A stretch of DNA of 64,000 nt from positions 16,430,001 to 16,494,000 of the forward strand of contig NC_065532.1 in NCBI RefSeq assembly GCF_020184175.1, given 5' to 3'. The stretch's first letter is position 1. Every line of letters starts with the position of its first letter. The notes under the pieces were generated by a model, which worked only from the letters and a program-made list of their open reading frames with translations, searched no databases and was not told the DNA's origin. The translations under genes and the position numbers were made by a program. Shown here in pieces: positions 49,331 through 64,000 of the stretch. This stretch comes from Aphis gossypii. Lineage: Eukaryota > Arthropoda > Insecta > Hemiptera > Aphididae.

Positions 49331-52300
49331 TTTTTTTTTTTTTTAGACTGTGATCAATTCATTCATTCGTAACCCATCACCCATATCATGTCATACTGTG
49401 TTATACAACTTTAACAGAATAATGAATAACGAATTACTATGCCTGATGATTATCCACACAATATTTTACTACACGACTACACGAGCACACGGCTATGTAG
49501 TATAATACGTAGATTATACAACCAACATTCGTTCACAAAACACATTGACGACGTTTCATGGAAAAAAAACCAACTTGTGATTATTTTTCTTTTCAGAAAA
49601 CGAATCTGCGATTCTTAAATAATTATTTACAACGCTGAATGCATATTAATGCACGGTTTGTAATTTATATGATTCGATATAGGTTCATCGAGTGTAGATT
49701 CAATCTTTGATGATCGAAGTTCGATTACTTTTCCACTTAGATTTGTATTAATGGTAATCGTTAAAACTTTAAGAGACAATTGCGTCCCGCGTAATGTGCC
49801 GTTTTTCACACTTACGACATAGTAAATTTTCGTTCACCAGTTTCAATGGTGTGCTGTGAATTTACCTATTAAAGTTTTAGGTAAGAATATTATCTGTGTT
49901 CACTCGTTGGTTTTTTCGATATTTTAAGTTTTAAGTGAATTATGAGAATTTTAAATAACTAATATTTAAAGTAATTCAAATTAAAATATTGCACAACACT
50001 AACGAGAGAACACTGTAGATAATATTCTTACTTACGAGTTTAGTAATAGGTCAATTGTCAATTCGCTCTTATATTAAAACTAAAAGCGTAGGTACTAATC
50101 AATAATCACTATTGAAACTGACGAACGAAAATTTACTATGTTGTGAGTGTGTAAGACGGAGGCAGCACGTGCAGTGAGTTTAACTCATTTCATTTCGGAG
50201 TTCGGATATAGGTACAGTGAAACCCTTTATTAATGTACTTCTCTCAACTGTGGACACTTTTAATTCCTCGAAAAAATGTACCTATGTAATAATAGGGGTT
50301 ATAACCTCTTTAGTGGACGTGGACACAGAAAATTGGTACCAAAATTAATAATTATCTCTCATAAATGGACTCAATTTATGTACGTGTCGAAAACTTAGAG
50401 TAATAAATATACAATATTTATCTTTTATAAGTACATTTCGTTCATATTTTATCTTATCTTAATGGATAATGAATAACATATTTTTTTAATTTAACATTTT
50501 CATACTCACTTTTTAATACTCACATATACAGGATAAATAATAAATTTAAATTTAAACCAATATAAATTATATTATAATAAACAATTTATATATTAAAGTA
50601 TAAAAAATAATAAATACCTACATTGGCTATATCATCGATGTAATAGTAAATAGATAATACCAGTTTGAATATGTATGTACGATGTACTTACTAAGTACTA
50701 AGTGTACTTTGCCTAAAGCCTAGCCTAATTTAACTTTTAGTAGGTACGAGCTTTGCCATTTTTTTCTGATATAGTGTCCAATGCTCACTTAATGGACATT
50801 TTTAATTCTCCACATAAGTCCACAGTGGACTTAGTGAGTAGTGACTATAATAGGTATATCGTATATACTGTATGTCTGTATATGAACAACGAACCTAGTA
50901 TTAAACCTAGGTCTTAGGTCGATGTATGGTGTATTAGAAACCTAACATAAATTTTCTGATTCAAAGGAATATTGGTATAAATTATAAATATAATGATTTG
51001 TAACGTGTTACGGGAAATGTGAATACCTAGAGAATAAAATTAATTGACAAATTTTGATTGTATTACTGTTGTATAACATAAATAACATTTATTATTATAT
51101 AATACACAATATATACCTACCTACCTATTATAAAATATACACCAGATGTTGGGTACCTAATCAATAAAAATGTAAAAAAGTATATTCTTTAAAAACTTAA
51201 AAATCATTGATATAAATATTGAAATTGGTACCTACACAATATTATATTTTATATTTTTTGTTATGCTTTTATTTGTATTTTTAATAAAATATAAAATATA
51301 ATATATATATAATAGATGTAGGTAGGTATAAAGTATAGAGTAAAATATGTTTTTATTATTGGAATTTTTCTCTGTATAAACCTTGATTAAAGATATAAAG
51401 GTAGGTATATATTTAGACTTTAACCATAGTGTAAACCTATATTATTAATTATGGTCGATTTATGATTTATAATTATTAAATTATGATTGAATTTAAATTT
51501 AACACAACATTTCATACAATAAATACCTACAGTAAATAGGTAACCTCTTTTCATTTGTGCTTATTTAGTTTTACGAATTTGGTAATTTACAATTTCTTGT
51601 AAATTGTAATAAATAATTGAATTTCAGATAAATATAATACGGTAATATTTCTATAAAAACATACTTCCCAAGAGTCCTGATGCTCAATAGTTATAAATGT
51701 TATAATAAACAGTATCGGTAATCGGTATGATAGATTATAATATTTTCACCGAATGCCGCATATATACCATGAGACATGGAAAGAGAACATTTGTACCTAG
51801 TATTGTTTTTCTATGAGTATAGACTATAGGTTGAAAAACTAATTTTCAAATCTTAGGTAGGTATGAAATATTATTGAAATTATTTACAATTTTTTTTTTT
51901 ATGAATTTCTAACTACAAAATAATTTGTATGTTTTTAAGATTGTAAAAATGTTATCTAAGTATTTTTAATATTTTTTAATTTTAAAATAAACGATTTTTG
52001 AGGAGCTGTGTACCTACCTAATTATTTAATTTTCAAGTATTTCTAGTTTTTACACAGTGGATAATTCTTAAAAAAAAAACTAAAAAAATTTTAACATTTC
52101 TAATATAAAGTTATAAATAGCTCAAAAAGAGTCAATATATTTAAAAAATTATATTATAATAGGTATGGTATTTTATAAAATAAATATTTGTTGAAATTTT
52201 GAAGTATTGAAGTATCAAAACTATCAAACGATAATTCGTTTTTTAGTTACGCCAAAAAACCAAATCGATTTTGTCAAAAAATGGATTTGAGTAAAATTCC

Positions 52301-53841
52301 CCGTTTTTTTCAAATTATAAAAAAAGTATTACCTATTAATTTTAACTTTGAATCTAGTATTTTAGACTCTAGCGTACCAACTTAATTCACTTTTCTATCA
52401 AAAATACCAACCCCACTTTGAAAATTTGATTCATTTTTACTGACCAAAAAGGAAAAGACAGACAAAAAAAATCACACTTACACATATCATTGTAAAGTCA
52501 ATACATTCATCACTTCGCTCAAAATTTTAATTAGATTTATTTTAAAGTTAAATAGTCATTATTTCAATGAATCTAATCTATTCTAGATATTATATTGATC
52601 AGTCTAATACATTAGCTCTAATTTGGAAATAAGTATCTATATTTATATCCTATAAAATCATTAAGTGTTGCAAATTGTAATATAACAAAAATAATACATT
52701 TTGAACATGAATTCATGTTTGTGTTGTTGGAACAATTTTACCTCAGGAATTGGAAAGAATTGGAAAGATTGGAAAGAAAAAATTTCTGAATGATTGTGAC
52801 TTCTGTTGTTCAAGGTTTGTAACTTAACTTTTTTGAAATGTTTCAAACAACTCAAATTAAAAAGAATAAAAAATATAATTTAAAAATAATGTTTATACCT
52901 TAATCAAATCACGTAGGATATAGGTTATCATAATAGACTAACTTGTCTAAGTTAATACAAAATAATTAGATTATGATGTTATTCAATTCAGGAGAAATTT
53001 TACTAATAGTATAGATAAAAATATAATCAGTAAGGTAATGATTTATGCATGAGCATTAAACATATTTTTTTTGTGAATGATTAGTTATCAATTTTGCGAT
53101 TTGAAAAGTGTTTTAAATGGTTCTAAATTAAGTATATTTTTAAACTTTGGTCTTAATTAATATACTATAATATATAATATAATAATAATAATATTATTAT
53201 TAAAACAATAACAGCTGATTTTATATTTTATAAATAATTAATTTTAATTTTAAATATTGCTGCATTCCCTATAAGCTAAGCTTATTCTGGGAGTATAAAT
53301 CCAAACCCTAATAATCTGTTTGAAAGTATAACCATTAACCACTATTCTTAATCTATTATTATCTAATTGTTTTAATACTCTTTAAAATTAATTAAAATAT
53401 TAAATTTGGAATACACTTTATTTGTATAATTTATAGAAAAAAAAATATCACTTGGTAAATATGTAAATATATATATATTTAATTTCTTTAAGTTATATTT
53501 TTATTTATTTGTTATGATGATTTTGTTTAAATTACATACAAACACATTATTTTTATTTCAATTTAGCACCAATTGTACAAAATATACAAAAGTTAAAAAA
53601 CAATAAATCTCTATATGGATGGTAGAAAATAGTATTTTATACATTTTAGAACAAAAATTAGTTAATATTTACATAACTTAGAAAATATTAAAAATACAAA
53701 GTTGAATAACAAACTAAATGGTAAATTATATGAACATTTAACATTAACAACACACATGTGAGTATTATTTTAATTTTTAAGTATCATAATTCATAATAAC
53801 AATTCAAATAAATAAGTCGTTGATACTATGATTTTACATTT
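49331..53841. other. Intergenic between the Rheb copies
   Basis: The left part contains the copy-1 promoter and a TIR element. A TACAGTGAAACC sequence at about 50213 resembles a Tc1/pogo end, with partly inverted GTGGACA/TTTTAATTC motifs near 50790. 52233-52310 carries a dispersed repeat also found at 58.3 kb. The rest is AT-rich and no gene is seen. Confidence 0.5.
49799..50159. mobile_element. 361-bp terminal-inverted-repeat element
   Basis: Ends CCGTTTTTCACACTTACGAC and (inverted) CCGTCTTACACACTCACAAC begin an imperfect inverted repeat. It runs through CATAGTAAATTTTCGTTC and ATTGAAACTG on both sides, and further in a GGTAAGAATATTAT-type block is also inverted, so most of the element can fold back. 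Non-coding. No clear target duplication seen. It sits in the Rheb copy 1 upstream region. Confidence 0.75.
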
Positions 53842-55098
53842 TCATGAAATACTACATTTATTATTTTCTTGAACAGTATTTCCATTTGCTTTTTCAATTT
53901 CCACTAACATGGTATGGAATATATCAGCTACACACTAAAACAACAATAATAAAAAAATTCACTTCTCTATTATTCAAACATTTTATACATATTTTTAAAT
54001 TAAGTAAAGGTAAAGCTCATTAACTTGATATAAAGTGATACTTATTATATTTTATAAAAATGATAAATTTATTTTATTTTAGTACACTTATTTAAATTAA
54101 AAATACATATTGGATGATAAGAATAAAAAATATTAGGTAAATAAATTAGAAATAAATCTTAAAGTATAAATAAACAAATAAAATAATATTAATTTATAAT
54201 TTATAATTTAAAATAACAAAAGAAATTAATTACTAACTTTTTTAGACGTTACTTCATTCTGCTTGGCCGAAGCTTCGAGAAATACAGCTTTCCAAGAATC
54301 TGCTAACCTCCGTCCTTCTTCTTGTGAGATAACTCGGTCCATATGCAAATCTTTTTTATTACCTACCAATACTACAGGAACACTGTAGAAAAATAAACAT
54401 AAAGATGATTACTGGTTAACGGATACAAATCTATTTAAGGGTGCTTACTGTACTTTGCCTGTCATATCTAATAATTTATCGTAAATGATTTGTATAATTT
54501 CAAAAGATTTTGGTGATGTAATACTATAGACTAAAACATATCCATGAATGTCCATAGAATATTGTGTCGGTAATATTGAGTACTCGTCTTGTCCGGCTGT
54601 ATCAACTAATTTCAAGTCATATTCTTGATTGTTTACTTTGGTCGTTATCACAAAAGCTACAGAAATAAATTAGAATAGAATTATTTATTAATTAACAAAA
54701 TTCAAAGTATATCTTCAACTTCTAATTTATATGATAATAATAAATCATTATAGAACCTTTACTACTCCAACATTTTTTAACATGTCAGGAAAAATAAATT
54801 TAGTATTTAAAATTCAACTCAGTAACTCTAGTTCTATTAAGTCAAGTTTGACTAAATAATACTTACTGTTTTCAATTGTTGGATCATAGGAATCGACAAA
54901 CTGACCTTCAACAAACTGAATGCTTAATGATGATTTACCTACACAAAAGTCAATGAAAATTATTTACAAACTATTTTGAGAAACTAATTTATTCTTTTAT
55001 ACTTGGTAGGTAGTTCATTTATTAGTTTTAATTTGTTTTGTGTACATACCGACTGAACGATAACCCATAATAGCGATTTTTCTCTGTTTCGGTGGCAT
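53842..55098 (-). CDS. Rheb: Rheb GTPase, tandem copy 2
   Basis: Five exons, 55050-55098, 54867-54938, 54449-54656, 54253-54382 and 53842-53934, have lengths of 49, 72, 208, 130 and 93 bases, identical to copy 1. They give 183 residues with all G motifs and the CSIS CaaX box. Relative to copy 1 the changes are Lys to Ile (FVITTK), Val-Thr to Ile-Ser (RVISQ), Lys to Arg (EGRRLA) and Met to Val near the end. Synonymous differences are numerous while introns and flanks are largely unalignable by eye, so both copies have been kept by purifying selection and are not a recent assembly duplicate. Same orientation as copy 1. Confidence 0.96.
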
Positions 55099-58000
55099 TT
55101 TCTTAGTAGGAGATCACTTCATTAAATTACTTAAAAACCTATAAAATTGTGATGCTTTTTTAATTCACTATAAATTAATAACTATGTATTAGTTATTACC
55201 TATCTTAACAATAATTAACACTGTAATACAGAATAATATCTCTTTGTTTGTCTGTATGATAACATTGATAATATAATACAATAAATGGTTTAAAATAATT
55301 ATAAATATTTTAAACCGTGATATGTTTATGTTTTTTTTTTATAGTAATAACTAATTACGTTTTATTTTTATTTCTTAGTAGTTCTTAGTAGTTTTGGTGC
55401 CTGAATTCTGTTTATCAGTAAATGTTTTAGGTTATGTTTGGTTTCACAAATAGTCAAATAATCAGCCTTGGCCAGTTGGCCCTTGAGTTGAATGATCCGA
55501 GTGTAATAGACTTTTTATAAATTATTAATTATTATAATAAATATAAATGAGTACTTACCAATTTCTTTCCGTATTCGAATATTATAATATTAGATACGAT
55601 ATCGATAGGTACCTATACATTGTGTAATGAACAAATATTATTAAAATGATTTAAGATTAGGTATATAAAATATACATTATTGGTACGTATATGAATATTA
55701 TAACTAGTAGGACTATCGACTATCTGAGGACTATGAGTTATGATTTTATGATTTTATGATATTCAACAGTGTTGATAATATTAGTTAAGTACTTAAGTTG
55801 TTCTATTTATTATAACTGGTCAATATTATACTGCCTGTTGAAGTGGGTACTTACCTATTTATGTATTAGGTACTTCATTTCACACATTTACATTATATGC
55901 ACAATAACATAATTGGATCAAAGTATGTGTTCTATTTCCAACGTAACGATTGATATAATTAAGCAATTATTTTAATTATTCGATATAAATTCTGAAAACA
56001 GATTTGAATTTTTCGTCAAGTCTATTCGGGATCGACTTCCCAAATTTATGATATTATTCCTCAAAATTTTAAAAACGTTATATTAAAAATAAAAAAATTA
56101 AAAATTGACATATTTCAATTTTTCGAGAAATTAAAATCTAATTATAAAAAATACTAGAAAGTTTATCTCAAGAACATTTGACAATTTCAAATGTGTGTAG
56201 TGTGTTCAGGATCGTACGTTGGAAATAAAAACAGCTATAACCCTATGTTGTGTTTGTGATTCACATACTACCTATTTGTATTCTTTTATTTTCCCATGTT
56301 CCTACTCCAAGTAACTAATGAATGTTATAGATTTTTATTTAAAATATAGCTAGAAATTATTATTTATAATACATATTTAAGTGTGTTATATATATGAGCA
56401 GTAGCACATATAATAATATAAATATATTATGAAAAAAATTCGGGGAGGGAGTTTGAAAAATGTGAAATGTAATCTGTGTTGATCGGATATTTATAATTTA
56501 TTTATAGACATGTTAGCTCATGATATGATGTGAGTGATACGATACCTATATTGTACAATTTATTGCCTTTCATGAAATTATAATTTTAAAATATACGGAA
56601 ATTTACATAGTGATGGTTTTATGAAGAGGTCCAGAGCGTCGTTTGAACCCCCCCCCCCCCCCACAGATCCCGAATTTAGGTTGTGATATATTATTCGCTC
56701 GTATGTATTTTGAACAAATTTTCAAAAAATATCCTTCTTTAAAATCGTATAATGTTCTATTTTCATCAAATAAATACTTAGGTATTTAAATAGGTATATT
56801 CGTTTTGTTATTTTAATAAATTGTTTAAAAAAAATGAATAGTGTCAATTATTTTGTGATAGATGGGTTGATAGATATACCGAGTGACAACTTCTTTACCA
56901 GAGATAGCGAATTTATGATGCACGTGAATCATTATTTGGTGATAAAAAAAAATCATTCGTGAGAATTTTCATATTTTTTCAAATTAATTGATACGTAGTT
57001 TAAAAAATATTATTTTACATATAAAATATATTAAAACATATATAAATAAGTTTAATGTTTGCTCAAATAATAATTATGAATTACAACAAAATAACAAAAA
57101 TCGTTATTTTTTTTTTTTTGAATACCTAATTTCGTCAAAATTTAAACTTATTTAAATATTTATAAAAAATATTGTGCTTGTATATTTTTAGGTTTAATAA
57201 TTAATAATAACTACCTATGAAGAATACTTATTACATTTTTCAGCCTTAGTAAAAAAAAAATCCAACACTGTAAATTTTTATCTACAAAATAAATTTTAAA
57301 TTTTCATGATTTTTAGAATATTGGTAGGTATTATCAATATTTGAACTTCAAAAAAACTCTCTTGGTATTTTTAAATTTAAAACTTATGTGCGATATTGTA
57401 TTCAATTTTTAATTATTGACTCAGTCTAAATATTTGAATCAACAATTTATTTTTTAAAAATCAAAAAAATCAAGCTTGTATGAACAACTTAAAATTAGTT
57501 TAAGTATTTAAAAATATCACTGAGTAAAGAAATTATAATTTGAGTAAAAAAAGAATATTTTAAATTTCTATATGATTATTGATTACTATATTTTCTTTTA
57601 AGTTACAATAAAAAAAAAAACTAAAACTCGTAAATGTCCAATGTCATCAAAATTTAAACTTCAGACATTCATTCAAAATATATGCTGAATTGAACTCAAC
57701 TTGTTTTTTTAAATTTGTGTAAGAAAAATTTATATGGAATCTATTGCATTACATTTTCAAACTTTTTTACTTATGAATAAAAATTCAATTATATATAAAT
57801 AATAAAAAAAAACCATAAACATTTAAAAATGTATATAATGTTTGTTATAGATACCTACCTTAAATTGATCTAAGTATTTTTTTAATTATTTTATGACTAT
57901 ACTCTATTTCAAATATGAGTAACTTCATATTTCACCCATTTTCGTTCGGTTCGGTTAGACTACAATAAATTAAATTAGTTTTCGTCGACTTTAATCGTTT

Positions 58001-60489
58001 CTATAGTTCTTATTTTCAACAATCGGCTGTGGCCAAAAATCGCATTTTTCGTTAATTTTTGTAAAAGGCAAGCTAAGAGTTTCTTATAGAATAATTAATT
58101 GACGCTTCTGATTGCGCGGCATTAGTTGAGCCGTGAGTGTTAACAACACTCATTGTTCCACTGTCCTGCAGTGAAGCCCCCGATTAAAATAACTCTTAAT
58201 TTTGAGTCAGAGCATATATTAATATGAATATTCAGTGAAAATTGTAAGTCTCTATAGAGTAATAGACTTTTGAGTTACAACAAAAAAACAAACTGATTTT
58301 GTCAAAAATTGATTTTGCTTGAAAAATCTCGTCTTTTCTTCTTTATTTATTTTTTATTATATTTTCTGTTATTTTGAAAAGTTCTGGGTATTTTTTTACT
58401 TTTGATCTCTCAAATATTCTATCTATCTATATTTTACTGATCCAATAATTGTTAAACTAACGAGAAATCATCTCAAGTTGATAAATGAAACATTCGTAGT
58501 GCTTCAAAAGGTGTAAAAAACATAATTGTAACGTCTTGTTTAGAATCTAAAATGAAAATGAAAGTGACATACCTTCACACAGAATATATAAATACATTAA
58601 AGATATAAATAGGGTTACCTATAATAAATAATAAAACTTTAACCTATATACCTGTTTACCTAAAATATTGATCGTCATTCATCGATTGATACACTTATTG
58701 TAGTTAAAAGAATGAAGATCATTTGCCCATTGATTGCCATTGATATATCAGGCGTCGAAGCCGCGTCGGTTGAGTGTAAAATCGGCGCGCATCCGGATTG
58801 TATTACGGCGCCACGCTGTTGTCAATTTGATGATTATTTAGAAGGTATGTATTTATAATATTTATTGCGGTGTTTCTTATAAGTAATGACGAAATTATTC
58901 AATGATTTATCTTACCGGAAAATATCCATGTCAGGGTTGTGTTCCCAAACTATGTATTTTTGTTGTAAGTATAGGTATATAGAAAATTTTGAAATCATCC
59001 CATATATCCCATAGGTCATAATATAAGTAAGAAACTATTATAACAGTTAAAAAGTAACATATTAGTATTTTCTCATGTAGACAGTTGACAGTATATGGCA
59101 ATAGATACTATATCTTTCACTTGCAGTAACACCCGTCAATGTAAAATTTTTGTATCCGTTCCATTTCAACCATTGCAGGCATCTTATCTACTCATAAATG
59201 AGACAAGTATTATTTACCTATGTAACAAATAACAATATTGGTACTCAGTGTTCACTGCAAGGAGTATACAGAGTATTCTTATAATGCCACTGAACTTTTG
59301 TTTAGTAATTATTTCAAAATAGATTGATTTACTTCATTACTGTTATTAGTATAATGTTAGGTATACATGTGTACGTCACACACATATATATTTAGTCAAA
59401 TTTAACGTTATTATATTTTCATAGAAGTAAATAACTTTCGTTACAGTGTTCAATTCATATATTTCTAAATTTATTTGGTACATTCTTAGCCCGTAGGTAG
59501 GTACCTATATTTTTATCACTCGTATAAGTTTATAATGTTGCATATAAATATTCAATCTTGCACAGTCGTTTTTAAGAATAACCAATAGGTATAATTGACT
59601 TTTATGGAAATTAATAGGATAACGGATAACCATAAAGGTATATTGTATATACACTGTATACAGGTACACAATATTTTCATTGCAGTTGGTAGTTACAACT
59701 TACAAATAATACACAATACTATAATTATTAATTCAAAGCTGGGCAATAGTTAATCATTTTTTTTAAAATTCGTTAAAGTTAAGCTATTTTAACATAATAA
59801 CTAAATGAGTTAGAATATAAGTTAGTTCCTGAAATTTCTCAGGTTTCTAAATTATTTAGTAGTTAGTTGGTACCCTAAATATAGTATAGCTTAATAGTTA
59901 AAATCATTGTTTAAAATATAAATTCAAAAAACCCTTTCTTAAAATATAAAGAGTTATACAATAAATTAATAGTTAAGATATGTGGTAATCGGTAGATACT
60001 AGATACTAACTTTTTAAATATATTACACAGTTGCAACCACATGTGGTTTAAAAAGTGCGTTAAAATAAATACAAGGGATCGATAAAAAATAAAATGATAA
60101 TGAATTTAATGATTATCTCAGAATATTAATCATTACGTATAGTCGGCACTTGGACGTTCTATGTTTTATGGAACATTGAGATTTTTGTATGGTAAAAAAA
60201 AAAAACTACGTTTTGAGTTAAAAAGTCAAATTAGAAAGTTATAACGAATTTTAACTAACTAGTGATAATAGTTTTTAACTATAATTAGCCATAGTCCTCA
60301 GCTGTGTATGTCATCCCTATATAGTAATGTTTTAGTGCATGTTTCAGGAATTGCAGGTACCTAGGGCGCTGTATATATGCATTTTATTCAGTATATACAC
60401 GAACTTTATTAACCCCGATTATAATTTGTAAATATCATATCAAATACGCGAGCACCAGAGATTTAGAATAATATTAATAATATAATATT
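55099..60489. other. Gene-poor interval before the Runt-domain gene
   Basis: AT-rich sequence with a 15-base C run at 56648-56662, tandem TTCTTAGTAG near 55375 and a dispersed repeat at about 58265-58340. The only coding-like stretch is the Cys-rich ORF at 58712. The region may hold Rheb copy 2 and Runt-gene regulatory sequence. Confidence 0.5.
58712..58858 (+). other. Cys-rich 48-codon ORF or first exon
   Basis: An ATG opens MKIICPLIAIDISGVEAASV and continues through five Cys in all, including PRCCQF. GAAG|GTATGT at 58844/58845 is a strong splice donor; without splicing the frame stops four codons later. Base composition is much richer in GC than its surroundings. It could be the first exon of a small secreted Cys-rich protein, though the signal-like start is poor. 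No matching downstream exon was found. Confidence 0.25.

Positions 60490-64000
<3,511 letters not shown>

Noticed and set aside
53842..55098. Second Rheb as an assembly duplicate of the first
   Set aside because: Introns and flanks differ throughout, and coding differences are mostly synonymous, so it is a genuine paralogue.
56648..56662. Poly-C tract as a G-quadruplex or origin signal
   Set aside because: A single homopolymer run without further G/C tracts. Several similar runs occur next to transposon-like sequence.

Overview
The window looks like nuclear DNA of a hemipteran insect, most likely an aphid. It is very AT-rich, with long introns, abundant GTACCTAC/TAGGTAGGTA-type motifs in non-coding DNA, spliceosomal GT-AG introns and insect-type gene content. 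The species call is inference; the gene calls come from exon-by-exon reading of splice sites and reading frames.

Layout. 1-13.5 kb holds no convincing gene, only microsatellites, short inverted repeats and transposon debris. 13.5-18.1 kb holds two divergent ribosomal-protein genes, RpLP2 (minus) and RpL19 (plus), sharing a short promoter. The 5'UTR intron of RpLP2 is a dense snoRNA nest: three C/D-box snoRNA candidates whose guides match one conserved 28S rRNA segment, and three tandem copies of an H/ACA-like snoRNA, one of which shows a compensated base pair. 21.1-22.7 kb holds Pam16/Tim16 (minus). Its promoter region contains several perfect palindromes. 27.1-28.3 kb codes for a protein of eleven 27-residue ankyrin-like repeats, with a probable non-coding first exon near 23.6 kb. 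30.7-36.4 kb is a complete 11-exon gene for a divergent PP2A scaffold (A/PR65) subunit. 37.2-45.8 kb (minus) is a complete 14-exon type II membrane M1 aminopeptidase. 48.3-49.3 and 53.8-55.1 kb (minus) are two intact tandem Rheb GTPase genes, 178 of 183 residues identical. 61.06-61.48 kb is the first coding exon of a Runt-domain transcription factor that runs off the right end. A TATA/Inr promoter with a one-codon first exon may start another gene at 62.9 kb.

Transposon debris is common: hAT transposase, hAT-type MITEs with decayed 8-bp target duplications, non-LTR reverse transcriptase, and a 361-bp terminal-inverted-repeat element just upstream of the first Rheb.

Functionally, several genes belong to the growth and translation axis: Rheb activates TORC1, RpL19 and RpLP2 are TOP-type ribosomal genes, the snoRNAs modify rRNA, and PP2A scaffolds act in TOR signalling. 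Whether the clustering means anything is unproven.
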